A stretch of DNA of 13,619 nt, from NCBI GenBank assembly GCA_964570795.1, contig CAZMYZ010000018.1, forward strand, positions 1-13,619. Direction: 5' to 3'. Below, in pieces: positions 1-4,807 of the stretch; the stretch's first letter is position 1; each line of letters opens with the position of its first letter. The notes under the pieces are model-generated. The model was not told the origin of the DNA. It saw only the letters and a program-made list of their open reading frames with translations, and ran no database searches. The DNA is from Damh-18 sp964570795 (GTDB lineage Bacteria; Patescibacteriota; Minisyncoccia; Phycocordibacterales; UBA918). Position numbers and translations under genes: made by a program.

Positions 1-55
1 TGTCGATGGTTTCGACCAGAGGAAGAAACCATCATACAACCTGAACCGATTCTGT
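1..55 (+). repeat. 55-bp direct repeat, copy 1
   Basis: This segment is identical over 55 bases to 142-196. It may extend further left, beyond the window. It contains an internal inverted repeat, GATGGTTT at 5-12 against AAACCATC at 27-34. The sequences diverge after base 55, but the octamer AAGAATCA follows both copies, directly in copy 1 and after a 20-base insertion in copy 2. It appears to be the 3' end of a coding sequence. Confidence 0.9.
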
Positions 56-88
56 AAGAATCAAGTCCCATCTCTGGCACCGAAATAA
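1..88 (+). CDS. 3' end of a truncated protein-coding gene (product unknown)
   Basis: The window opens inside a gene. The frame starting at base 2 is open and stops with TAA at 86-88, directly on the edge of the terminator hairpin at 87-115; its tail reads VDGFDQRKKPSYNLNRF and ends in SLAPK. The frame starting at base 1 is also open and stops with TAA at 55-57 (tail ...PEEETIIQPEPIL), so the true frame is not settled. I favour the first because its stop meets the terminator. The fragment is too short to name a family. Bases 1-55 recur exactly at 142-196. Confidence 0.35.
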   Translation, partial: VDGFDQRKKPSYNLNRFCKNQVPSLAPK

Positions 89-115
89 AATACTAGGCCT
101 TGTGCCTAGTATTTT
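87..115 (+). terminator. Rho-independent terminator of the left-edge gene
   Basis: A perfect 12-bp stem pairs AAAATACTAGGC (87-98) with GCCTAGTATTTT (104-115) around the loop CTTGT, and more T residues follow to base 120. An outer 11-bp inverted repeat, TCAAGTCCCAT at 61-71 against ATGGGACTTGA at 125-135, encloses it and could lengthen the structure. Confidence 0.8.
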
Positions 116-124
116 GTTTTGGAT

Positions 125-211
125 ATGGGACTTGAAGAGGTTGTCGATGGTTTCGACCAGAGGAAGAAACCATCATACAACCTGAACCGATTCTGTGAGG
201 CGTTCTGGTGA
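125..211 (+). pseudogene. Duplicated gene 3' end forming a 28-codon ORF
   Basis: An ATG at 125 opens a frame of 28 codons that ends with TGA at 209-211. Residues from VDGFDQRKK onward repeat the tail of the left-edge gene; after NLNRFC the new tail is EAFW. No Shine-Dalgarno precedes it and it lies just after a terminator, so it is more likely a broken duplicate than an expressed peptide. The alternative frame, which stops at 196-198, has no start codon. Confidence 0.4.
142..196 (+). repeat. 55-bp direct repeat, copy 2
   Basis: Identical to bases 1-55. It is followed by a small hairpin (CGTTC TGGT GAACG, 201-214) not present after copy 1, then by the shared AAGAATCA octamer. The copies lie 141 bases apart with a terminator between them. 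Confidence 0.9.
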
Positions 212-287
212 ACGATAAGAATCATACGCATCACTTGTTTTTATGGCATAATTTTAGTACACTCTGACTTGTCCAATATGCATATAT

Positions 288-360
288 CCGCCCATAGCTC
301 AGTTGGTAGAGCAGATCGCTCTTAACGATAAGGTCCCAGGTTCGAGCCCTGGTGGGCGGA
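288..360 (+). tRNA. tRNA-Lys (anticodon CUU)
   Basis: A 73-nt cloverleaf: acceptor CCGCCCA (288-294) pairs with TGGGCGG (353-359), the D stem is GCTC/GAGC, and the T arm is CCAGG-TTCGAGC-CCTGG. The anticodon loop CTCTTAA (319-325) holds CTT, which reads AAG. The discriminator is A360 and no CCA is encoded. The first anticodon-stem pair (G314-A330) is mismatched and the other four pair. A possible -10 box, TATGCA (277-282), would place the transcript start at or next to the first tRNA base. Confidence 0.95.
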
Positions 361-362
361 CA

Positions 363-402
363 ACAACAAAAAAGCAGTGCCTGCGCACTGCTTTTTTGTT
401 GT
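363..402 (+). terminator. Terminator of tRNA-Lys
   Basis: A perfect 18-bp stem (363-380 with 385-402) has the tetraloop CTGC. The lower part is A-rich on the 5' side and T-rich on the 3' side, with the core GCAGTGC/GCACTGC. The symmetric A and T tracts would let it act in both directions. It begins two bases after the tRNA. Confidence 0.9.
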
Positions 403-590
403 CCGAGCCGGAGCGATGTTTTGCCGACCACAAGGAGGCAAAACCGCGAGGTGGGGTCGCGAGTGCTTAACGAACGAAGTGAGTTTAGCAACTCGTGACG
501 ACAAAAAGCAACTTCTTTCTTCATGCAATGAAAGAAAATACTTAGAGACTCATGACGACAAATATACCCGATACGGTTGATTCTCATTAA
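403..590. repeat. Hairpin-rich intergenic repeat region (copies A1 and A2)
   Basis: I see no gene here. The stretch carries an 8-bp hairpin (GTTTTGCC 418-425 / GGCAAAAC 437-444), the 13-mer CGAGGTGGGGTCG (447-459) that recurs inverted at 13036-13048, and two related elements. A1 (472-505) contains GAACGAAGTGAG and then TTTAGCAACTCGTGACGAC. A2 (525-563) contains AATACTTAGAGACTC and ATGACGACA. Relatives lie on the opposite strand at 12776-12820 and 12978-13021. A1 sits in an imperfect stem built from CGAGTGCTTAA and TTTAGCAACTCG. Confidence 0.6.
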
Positions 591-617
591 TTGATTTTAG
601 TTTTCACCAATATACGA

Positions 618-649
618 TATAGTGCTTTCAGATTGTTTTTAAGAGGAAG
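618..649 (+). promoter_or_regulatory. Possible -10 box and Shine-Dalgarno for the zinc-ribbon gene
   Basis: TATAGT at 618-623 resembles a -10 box, but the -35 region (TTTTAG at 17-bp spacing) is poor. AAGAGGAAG, about seven bases before the ATG at 655, is a purine-rich ribosome site that supports the start. Confidence 0.35.
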
Positions 650-654
650 CGAAA

Positions 655-936
655 ATGTCAAACGAAAAGATGGTGGAAGTAGTGCACTCTCCTGAATTTC
701 AGGAGAAACTGCAAAAAAATTTATATACACTAAAGGGTGATAACGGGCGCTGTATCGCTAAAGGATGTGGTGGGAAAATTGTACGGTCTATACGAGGTAT
801 AGGTGCCTCCGGGTATATCTACAGTCCTCCACACTGTGAGAAATGTCGACGACAATACACTTTTGCAAGCGGTCATATACCTGTAGTGGGTCACGAGCAA
901 TTGCAAAAACTGTTGTCTATGCGTTTTACTATGTAG
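655..936 (+). CDS. Small zinc-ribbon-like protein of unknown function
   Basis: This 93-residue protein has a CX4C pair (C33, C38) and an HCX2C pair (H60, C61, C64), spaced like the two knuckles of a zinc ribbon, with glycine-rich and basic sequence between them (GGKIVRSIRG). The N-terminal 30 residues look helical and the C-terminus ends LLSMRFTM. A ribosome site (AAGAGGAAG) precedes the ATG at a normal distance, and a strong terminator follows the stop by eight bases, so it is probably its own transcription unit. Zinc binding is inferred from cysteine spacing; nucleic-acid binding would be typical of such folds but is not shown. I do not recognise the family. Confidence 0.75.
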   Translation: MSNEKMVEVVHSPEFQEKLQKNLYTLKGDNGRCIAKGCGGKIVRSIRGIGASGYIYSPPHCEKCRRQYTFASGHIPVVGHEQLQKLLSMRFTM

Positions 937-944
937 ACTTTTGC

Positions 945-969
945 AAAGACTGGGATTTCCCAGTCTTTT
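945..969 (+). terminator. Terminator of the zinc-ribbon gene
   Basis: A perfect 10-bp stem AAAGACTGGG (945-954) / CCCAGTCTTT (959-968) with loop ATTT, followed by T and pyrimidines. Confidence 0.8.
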
Positions 970-987
970 CCTTATCCCCACAGGAGT

Positions 988-995
988 AAGGAGGT
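988..995 (+). promoter_or_regulatory. Strong Shine-Dalgarno (AAGGAGGT) of the micro-ORF at 1004
   Basis: AAGGAGGT lies eight bases before ATG 1004 and about 88 bases before ATG 1084. It therefore serves the short ORF, not the 265-aa gene directly, and is the main reason to call the short ORF. Confidence 0.6.
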
Positions 996-1003
996 GGCGG
1001 TCT

Positions 1004-1087
1004 ATGGGCTATACTAGAATAGTAGCAATCGTCCACGGAGTAGCACGAATGCTCTATGCTGTGATGATAATATTTTTTATACTATGA
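1004..1087 (+). CDS. 27-residue single-helix membrane micro-ORF overlapping the next gene
   Basis: ATG 1004 opens 27 codons and ends with TGA 1085-1087, overlapping the next start as ATGA. The peptide begins MGYTRIVAIVHG and ends YAVMIIFFIL, so it is almost entirely hydrophobic with only two arginines. It has a perfect AAGGAGGT at proper spacing, the only Shine-Dalgarno near this operon start. The four-base overlap suggests translational coupling: ribosomes finishing the micro-ORF could restart at 1084, which has no ribosome site of its own. Function is unknown; it may be a leader peptide, a small membrane subunit, or simply a device for coupling. Confidence 0.5.
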   Translation: MGYTRIVAIVHGVARMLYAVMIIFFIL

Positions 1088-1881
1088 ATTCAATTGAAGG
1101 TGGATACAGAAATGTCGGTGCAAATGAAATACATCCTGATAAGAAAGCGTGCGAAGATGCTTTGTTTGAAGCACTTAATCCAAAGATTTGTGATCCTGAG
1201 ATAGTCGAAAAAGATGGAAATCAAGAATCACCACAGGGTCCTGAGGTGGGTTTTATTAACCCAAATACTATTATCGACCAAGAAAAAAGTCTTTCTGAAC
1301 GTCTTCAGGGTTCAGCACGCAAGGCGGCTAAAGTAATGATGCTTGTTACTGCGCTCAGTGCGCTTCCTGGATTTCAAAATGATGCACAAGCGCACGAATA
1401 CGGTGCGAACAATGACTCATTGCGTACTGAGTACATAGACAATAAAAATTCTCAAGGATCGGAAAAACTGAAATTAACAAAGGCAAGCAAATGGGCAGGA
1501 GAGAAAGTGAAAAGTGCGCATAATGATTTAAAGCATATATGGACTGCGCAGGATGCGGAATGGCTCGTACGGATACACATGGACGGATTCGCTGACGATT
1601 TTTACTCCCCTCCGAGAGGGGCTTCGGGGCGATATATATACAATGCACCCGATCGTGTCTACACTATTGATGATGCAAAATATGCAATAGAGTGTGCGAG
1701 GACCCTTAAGGGTATTATGGAAGATTTGCATGGAAGATACGGTGTTGTTAATTATGAAAAACGACAGGCGCGTCTTGATGCAGTTATTTCTAACCTAGAA
1801 CAACAGACATCATACTCGTTCCAAAAGGAACAAGAAGCATACAGAGAATTAATGAAACGACACAGGTTTCATTATCGTTAA
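1084..1881 (+). CDS. Predicted exported or membrane-anchored protein, unknown family
   Basis: This is a 265-residue protein. About 80 polar, acidic residues precede a signal-like segment: RKAAK (79-83), a hydrophobic core VMMLVTALSALPG (84-96) and AQA (101-103), as if a cleavable signal peptide or type II anchor lay far from the N-terminus. The rest is charged and tyrosine-rich, with a probable helical C-terminal third (residues 220-260). The start codon overlaps the stop of the micro-ORF, and no separate ribosome site is present. A GTG at 1246 would shorten the region before the hydrophobic core to about 28 residues and cannot be excluded. The 89-aa gene follows by six bases in the same operon. 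I recognise no domain. Confidence 0.7.
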   Translation: MNSIEGGYRNVGANEIHPDKKACEDALFEALNPKICDPEIVEKDGNQESPQGPEVGFINPNTIIDQEKSLSERLQGSARKAAKVMMLVTALSALPGFQNDAQAHEYGANNDSLRTEYIDNKNSQGSEKLKLTKASKWAGEKVKSAHNDLKHIWTAQDAEWLVRIHMDGFADDFYSPPRGASGRYIYNAPDRVYTIDDAKYAIECARTLKGIMEDLHGRYGVVNYEKRQARLDAVISNLEQQTSYSFQKEQEAYRELMKRHRFHYR

Positions 1882-1887
1882 TTTTAT

Positions 1888-2157
1888 ATGGAAACAAATC
1901 TCGAAAAACTTACCGCAGTGATTCAACAATCAGCACTGATCTTAGAAGATAAAGCCATACTTCTCGAAGTGTGTGCACAGGTGGATGATATTGAGCTTGA
2001 AGGACTGCTTGAATTATTTTTGGAAAATAGTTCTTGGATTTCTATTATTAATGAGAATTTTAAAGCAAAACGCGCAGCATTTGAATCGGGAGATGCTGAG
2101 GTAATGGAAGGGGTATTGAAACAAGAAGAGGATTTACTTAATCAGATTAAGGAGTAA
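1888..2157 (+). CDS. Acidic helical 89-aa protein, unknown function
   Basis: The gene starts six bases after the stop of the preceding gene with no Shine-Dalgarno, so it probably depends on coupled translation. The 89 residues are rich in Glu, Leu and Ile and predicted mostly helical (for example LEGLLELFLEN and EGVLKQEEDLLNQ), strongly acidic, without cysteine motifs or a signal sequence. The operon position suggests a link to the exported 265-aa protein, but no function can be read from the sequence. No clear terminator follows. Confidence 0.7.
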   Translation: METNLEKLTAVIQQSALILEDKAILLEVCAQVDDIELEGLLELFLENSSWISIINENFKAKRAAFESGDAEVMEGVLKQEEDLLNQIKE

Positions 2158-2207
2158 ACATCTCTAAAGGTGCGATTCTTTACTGCTCGTGGTATATTCA
2201 TTTCCAC

Positions 2208-2236
2208 GCGTGGGTGGTGAAATAGTAGACACACCC
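2208..2236 (+). pseudogene. tRNA-Leu-like 5' fragment (acceptor strand plus D arm)
   Basis: This stretch matches the first 29 bases of the intact tRNA-Leu at 2320 in 22 positions, including GGTGG, GAAAT and TAGAC of the D arm. No anticodon arm, T arm or matching 3' acceptor strand follows. A weak hairpin (AATACA 2250-2255 / TGTATT 2264-2269) lies between the fragment and the intact gene. It is best read as a relic or partial duplicate of a Leu-type tRNA. Confidence 0.45.
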
Positions 2237-2319
2237 AACGAGTGAATGGAATACAAATAATTGTGTATTACATTTGGTTTTATGAAGTGAAAATGTTCCT
2301 TAGAAAAGATAAGTATTGT

Positions 2320-2401
2320 GCCCAGGTGGCGAAATTGGTAGACGCACTTGCCTTAGGAGCAAGCGGGGCAACCCATGAAGGTTCAAGTCCTTTCCTGGGC
2401 A
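2320..2401 (+). tRNA. tRNA-Leu (anticodon UAG)
   Basis: A class II tRNA: acceptor GCCCAGG (2320-2326) pairs with CCTGGGC (2394-2400), the D arm contains GGCGAAATTGGTAGACGC, the anticodon stem CTTGC/GCAAG holds loop CTTAGGA with TAG (codon CUA), a long variable arm follows, and the T arm is GAAGG-TTCAAGT-CCTTT with one G-T pair. The discriminator is A2401 and no CCA is encoded. Confidence 0.95.
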
Positions 2402-2516
2402 CAATGCTTGGTTTTTCTAGAGCATAAGAAAAGTGCCGCATGATATGGAAATCAATTTCGTTCGATGAGCATTATTTTCAGTTTGAGAAGTAAATGGTAG
2501 AGTAGATTGCCTCTAT

Positions 2517-2545
2517 TTGACCAGGTCACTTGGACAAAATAGATA
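2517..2545 (+). promoter_or_regulatory. Promoter of the tRNA-Cys locus (upstream copy)
   Basis: TTGACC (2517-2522) and TAGATA (2540-2545) are separated by exactly 17 bases. The start expected from this -10 box falls at about 2552-2553, the first base of the upstream partial tRNA copy. The second copy keeps TAGATA (2636-2641), but GATGCG stands where its -35 should be, so the upstream copy holds the better promoter. Confidence 0.55.
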
Positions 2546-2568
2546 CACACCTGACCAGGTGGCGAAGT
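2527..2568 (+). repeat. 42-bp direct repeat, upstream copy (promoter plus first 16 nt of tRNA-Cys)
   Basis: Identical to 2623-2664. It covers the -10 region and the first 16 bases of tRNA-Cys (GACCAGGTGGCGAAGT, here 2553-2568), after which the sequence leaves the tRNA and enters a hairpin. Confidence 0.95.
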
Positions 2569-2569
2569 A

Positions 2570-2598
2570 GGTAAAAGTATCCGGGGGATAGTTTTACC
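2570..2598 (+). other. 13-bp hairpin after the partial tRNA-Cys copy
   Basis: GGTAAAAGTATCC (2570-2582) pairs with GGATAGTTTTACC (2586-2598) apart from one central G-G mismatch, with loop GGG. It begins one base after the duplicated tRNA 5' end. It has no T tract, so it is not a standard terminator. Confidence 0.7.
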
Positions 2599-2607
2599 AG
2601 CGGTCTT

Positions 2608-2627
2608 AGACCGATGCGTTGCCACTT
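2608..2627 (+). repeat. 20-nt inverted copy of the tRNA-Cys D arm and 5' anticodon stem
   Basis: AGACCGATGCGTTGCCACTT is complementary to bases 2661-2680 of tRNA-Cys over all 20 positions if one G-U pair (G2621 with T2667) is allowed. It lies in the leader between the partial copy and the intact gene, so in the RNA it could pair with and mask the tRNA. Confidence 0.85.
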
Positions 2628-2664
2628 GGACAAAATAGATACACACCTGACCAGGTGGCGAAGT
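2623..2664 (+). repeat. 42-bp direct repeat, downstream copy (5' end of intact tRNA-Cys)
   Basis: Second copy of 2527-2568, 96 bases downstream. Bases 2649-2664 are the real 5' end of tRNA-Cys. It overlaps the inverted 20-mer by five bases. Confidence 0.95.
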
Positions 2665-2720
2665 GGTAACGCATCGGTCTGCAAAACCGACATTCACGGG
2701 TTCAAATCCCGTCCTGGTCT
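2649..2720 (+). tRNA. tRNA-Cys (anticodon GCA)
   Basis: Acceptor GACCAGG (2649-2655) pairs with CCTGGTC (2713-2719). The anticodon stem TCGGT/ACCGA encloses CTGCAAA with GCA, and the T arm is ACGGG-TTCAAAT-CCCGT. The discriminator U2720 is the usual identity base of Cys tRNAs. No CCA is encoded. The gene lies at the end of a complex duplicated leader. Confidence 0.95.
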
Positions 2721-2756
2721 CAAGTATAAAACTCCACTTTGTGGAGTTTTTACTTG
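2721..2756. terminator. Bidirectional terminator between tRNA-Cys and rbfA
   Basis: CAAGTA (2721-2726) and AAAACTCCAC (2728-2737) pair with GTGGAGTTTT (2741-2750) and TACTTG (2751-2756), a 16-bp stem with one bulged T and loop TTT. It starts right after the tRNA-Cys discriminator base and lies 14 bases beyond the rbfA stop on the other strand, so it can end both convergent transcripts. Confidence 0.85.
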
Positions 2757-2770
2757 ACCAAGGGATTTTC

Positions 2771-3112
2771 CTAGTTTTTACCTTCTTCAATCCCTTTTAC
2801 AATTTCATCAATATGTTGGCGATGTCGTTCCCCATAATCAACTGCGAAGTCGATATTGGGAATATACCTTAGTCGTGCGTGCTTTTTAATATACTCTCGA
2901 AGTTCAGTTCCTTTGCGCTTGAGGAAAATCAGTGCATCCGCTTCGCCCCCATCGGGAATAGTGGTGATATGGACGTGTACGTTCTTGTAGTCAGAAGACA
3001 CAATAAGATTGGTAACCGTGATGAGTGGATTGTGGTTTGCTTCCTCACGAATAAAGCGTGCAATAATTTCGGTGAGTACAGAACGAACTTTTTGGTGCTT
3101 ATCAAATTCCAT
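2771..3112 (-). CDS. rbfA: Ribosome-binding factor A
   Basis: RbfA is a small KH-like protein that helps mature the 5' end of 16S rRNA and the 30S subunit, especially in the cold. From the ATG at 3112 the protein has 113 residues, near the family's usual length. It opens MEFDKHQKVRSVLTEI, has the strand VTNLIVSSDYKNVHVHI typical of the fold, and ends with the characteristic LRYIPNIDFAVDYGERHRQHID. A longer reading from 3160 adds 16 residues overlapping infB and is unlikely. The start lies one base after the infB stop with no Shine-Dalgarno, so translation is probably coupled; infB-rbfA is a widely conserved gene order. Confidence 0.93.
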   Translation of the reverse strand: MEFDKHQKVRSVLTEIIARFIREEANHNPLITVTNLIVSSDYKNVHVHITTIPDGGEADALIFLKRKGTELREYIKKHARLRYIPNIDFAVDYGERHRQHIDEIVKGIEEGKN

Positions 3113-3113
3113 A

Positions 3114-4619
3114 TTAGGTAATGATGATGTCGAAGGCTTCAATATAGTCTCCGGGTGCAATATCTACTTTAGAATCCAATTGCATACCAAACTCGCCATC
3201 ACTGATTGTTTTCACGTTGGATTTTTGTTGCTGAAGATTCTTGAGTACACCACGTCCCATGTCGATATCGCGACGAGTGATGCGCACGTGTTGATTGAGT
3301 GAAAGAGTTCCTTCTTCGAGGCGGCCGCCGAGTACATGTGCATTTTTCTGTACACTAAAACTCTTGAGGATCTTTGCCTTGCCGGTCACTCGTTCTTCTT
3401 CTTTCTTTGGAGTGCGTGCTTTCAGCGCCTCTTCGAGCCACTCTGAGAGTTTGTAGATAATATCAAAAGTCTCTACGGCGACACCAAGGCGCTCAGCAAG
3501 GTCGATAGCGGCACGGTCGGGCTTCACATTGAATCCCACGATGATAGCGTTTTCCGTTGCGCTTACATTTTGTACATCATTTGCAGAAATAGTACCCACA
3601 CCAGTACCAATAATACGCACCACGACGCGGTCTGAAGTGCATTTTTCAAGTTCATGAACAATGGCATCAATGGTGCCGAGCACATCAGCCTTGATGAGTA
3701 GGGGAATGGTGGGGAGATTGGAAACATTGTTTGATGCGACTGACTTCGGCGTAGCATTTTTGTTGGCAAGAATGAGTGCTTCAGCTTCTTTTTTTGAAGA
3801 TACAATAGTGAATGTGTCACCAATTTTTGGTACTTCGTTCCACCCTACGATGCCAACAGGCTCTGAGGCGTGTGCTTCGCGAATCGTTTTTCCAGCCCAG
3901 TCTTCCATAATGCGTACGGGCGCAAAACTCGTACCTGATACGACAAAGTCTCCTGAGCGAACGACGCCGTCCTGTACCATGAGTGTGGCAGTGGTACCGC
4001 GCTTACCATCAAGTTTGCCTTCAATCACACTTCCAGTACCGGGAGCGGCGCTGTCTGACTTGAGTTCTGCGAGTTCTGCAGTGAGGAGAAGGATATCAAG
4101 AAGTTCGTCTACGCCCTTGCCACTCTTTGCAGAAATTGCTGCCCATGAGATGTCGCCACCCATACCTTCAATATAGATTTCATGCTCGATGAGTGATGAC
4201 TGAGTGCGCACAAGGTCGGCACCTGGTTTGTCGATTTTGTTGATTGCAACGATGTACGGGATTCCTGCCACTTTAATACTCTCGAGTGCTTCGAGTGTTT
4301 GTGGTTTTACACCGTCTTCTGCAGAGACAATAAGAATAGCAATGTCCGCGACATCTGCCCCACGAAGGCGCATTTTTTGGAATGCCGCATGACCAGGAGT
4401 ATCAAGGAAAGTGATATGTTTCTTTTCACCTTCTTTGGTGGTGTGTTCAACACAGTATGCAGAAAGATGCTGTGTAATACCACCAGCTTCGCCGGCAACG
4501 ATGTTTGATTTACGGATATAGTCGAGGAGTGTCGATTTTCCATGGTCAATATGACCCATGATGACGACAATCGGTGGTCGACTTTCGATATGTGATTGTG
4601 TAGTTTTTTGTTTTGCCAT
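3114..4619 (-). CDS. infB: Translation initiation factor IF-2, short form
   Basis: IF-2 is the GTPase that brings initiator tRNA to the 30S subunit and promotes 50S joining. From ATG 4619 the protein has 501 residues. GTPase motifs are complete: G1 GHIDHGKS (22-29), G2 GGIT (46-49), G3 DTPGH (73-77), G4 NKID (127-130) and G5 SAK (163-165). Domain II follows (about 190-280), then domain III (about 310-410) and the C-terminal fMet-tRNA-binding domain IV (about 420-500). Only some 15 residues precede the GTPase domain, so the N-terminal IF2N region common in other bacteria is missing; this is a compact IF-2, not a truncation by frameshift. AAAGG stands close before the ATG. The 4658 start adds an unlikely 13-residue lead. 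Confidence 0.96.
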   Translation of the reverse strand: MAKQKTTQSHIESRPPIVVIMGHIDHGKSTLLDYIRKSNIVAGEAGGITQHLSAYCVEHTTKEGEKKHITFLDTPGHAAFQKMRLRGADVADIAILIVSAEDGVKPQTLEALESIKVAGIPYIVAINKIDKPGADLVRTQSSLIEHEIYIEGMGGDISWAAISAKSGKGVDELLDILLLTAELAELKSDSAAPGTGSVIEGKLDGKRGTTATLMVQDGVVRSGDFVVSGTSFAPVRIMEDWAGKTIREAHASEPVGIVGWNEVPKIGDTFTIVSSKKEAEALILANKNATPKSVASNNVSNLPTIPLLIKADVLGTIDAIVHELEKCTSDRVVVRIIGTGVGTISANDVQNVSATENAIIVGFNVKPDRAAIDLAERLGVAVETFDIIYKLSEWLEEALKARTPKKEEERVTGKAKILKSFSVQKNAHVLGGRLEEGTLSLNQHVRITRRDIDMGRGVLKNLQQQKSNVKTISDGEFGMQLDSKVDIAPGDYIEAFDIIIT

Positions 4620-4676
4620 ACCTTTCAGGTTATTGAAAAACGCCCCAGAAAGGCGCAAAGCAGCGAATATGCGAGG

Positions 4677-4704
4677 AGTATAGCAGATATTTCTTTTGCC
4701 GCAA
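4677..4704 (-). promoter_or_regulatory. Promoter of infB-rbfA
   Basis: On the minus strand an extended -10, TGC-TATACT (TATACT at 4677-4682), stands 16 bases from TTGCGG (4699-4704). A closer -35 match, TTGACT (4705-4710), is too far away at 22 bases. The predicted start gives a leader of about 50 bases containing a small hairpin around 4640-4658. Confidence 0.5.
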
Positions 4705-4772
4705 AGTCAAGAATGTGGTGTGGTGGTGAAACCCGGCGCGGTCAAAGGGCGTGCCTGGTTCTAGACCCCATA

Positions 4773-4801
4773 TTTACTAGTCGGTATCAATGTGACATGA
4801 T
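4773..4801 (+). promoter_or_regulatory. Candidate leaderless promoter of the cysteine desulfurase
   Basis: TTTACT (4773-4778) and CATGAT (4796-4801) are 17 bases apart, with TGA before the -10 as an extended element. Each hexamer matches the consensus at four of six positions. Transcription would start at about 4808, the A of the ATG. No ribosome site is present. Confidence 0.35.
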
Positions 4802-4807
4802 TTGCTA

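Noticed and set aside
15..81. Possible degenerate tRNA (CCAGAG...CTCTGG with TCAAGTCCCAT)
   Set aside because: Acceptor-like ends match, but no T stem or anticodon arm forms and the stretch is open reading frame.
1..196. CRISPR-like pair of repeats
   Set aside because: Only two copies, 55 bases long with an 86-base spacer holding a terminator; no array and no cas gene.
231..587. 118-codon minus-strand ORF over tRNA-Lys
   Set aside because: Its conserved-looking part (PPTRARTWDLIV) is the antisense of the tRNA and terminator.
1065..1083. Extended -10 (TGATAATAT) as a leaderless promoter for the 265-aa gene
   Set aside because: The bases are better explained as the end of the micro-ORF (MIIFFIL) with an ATGA overlap, though a second promoter cannot be excluded.
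2242..2427. 61-codon ORF on the plus strand
   Set aside because: It reads through the whole tRNA-Leu gene; a shadow of the tRNA.
2452..2790. 112-codon ORF on the minus strand with TGFEPVN
   Set aside because: It is antisense to tRNA-Cys and its duplicated leader; such peptides are typical tRNA shadows.
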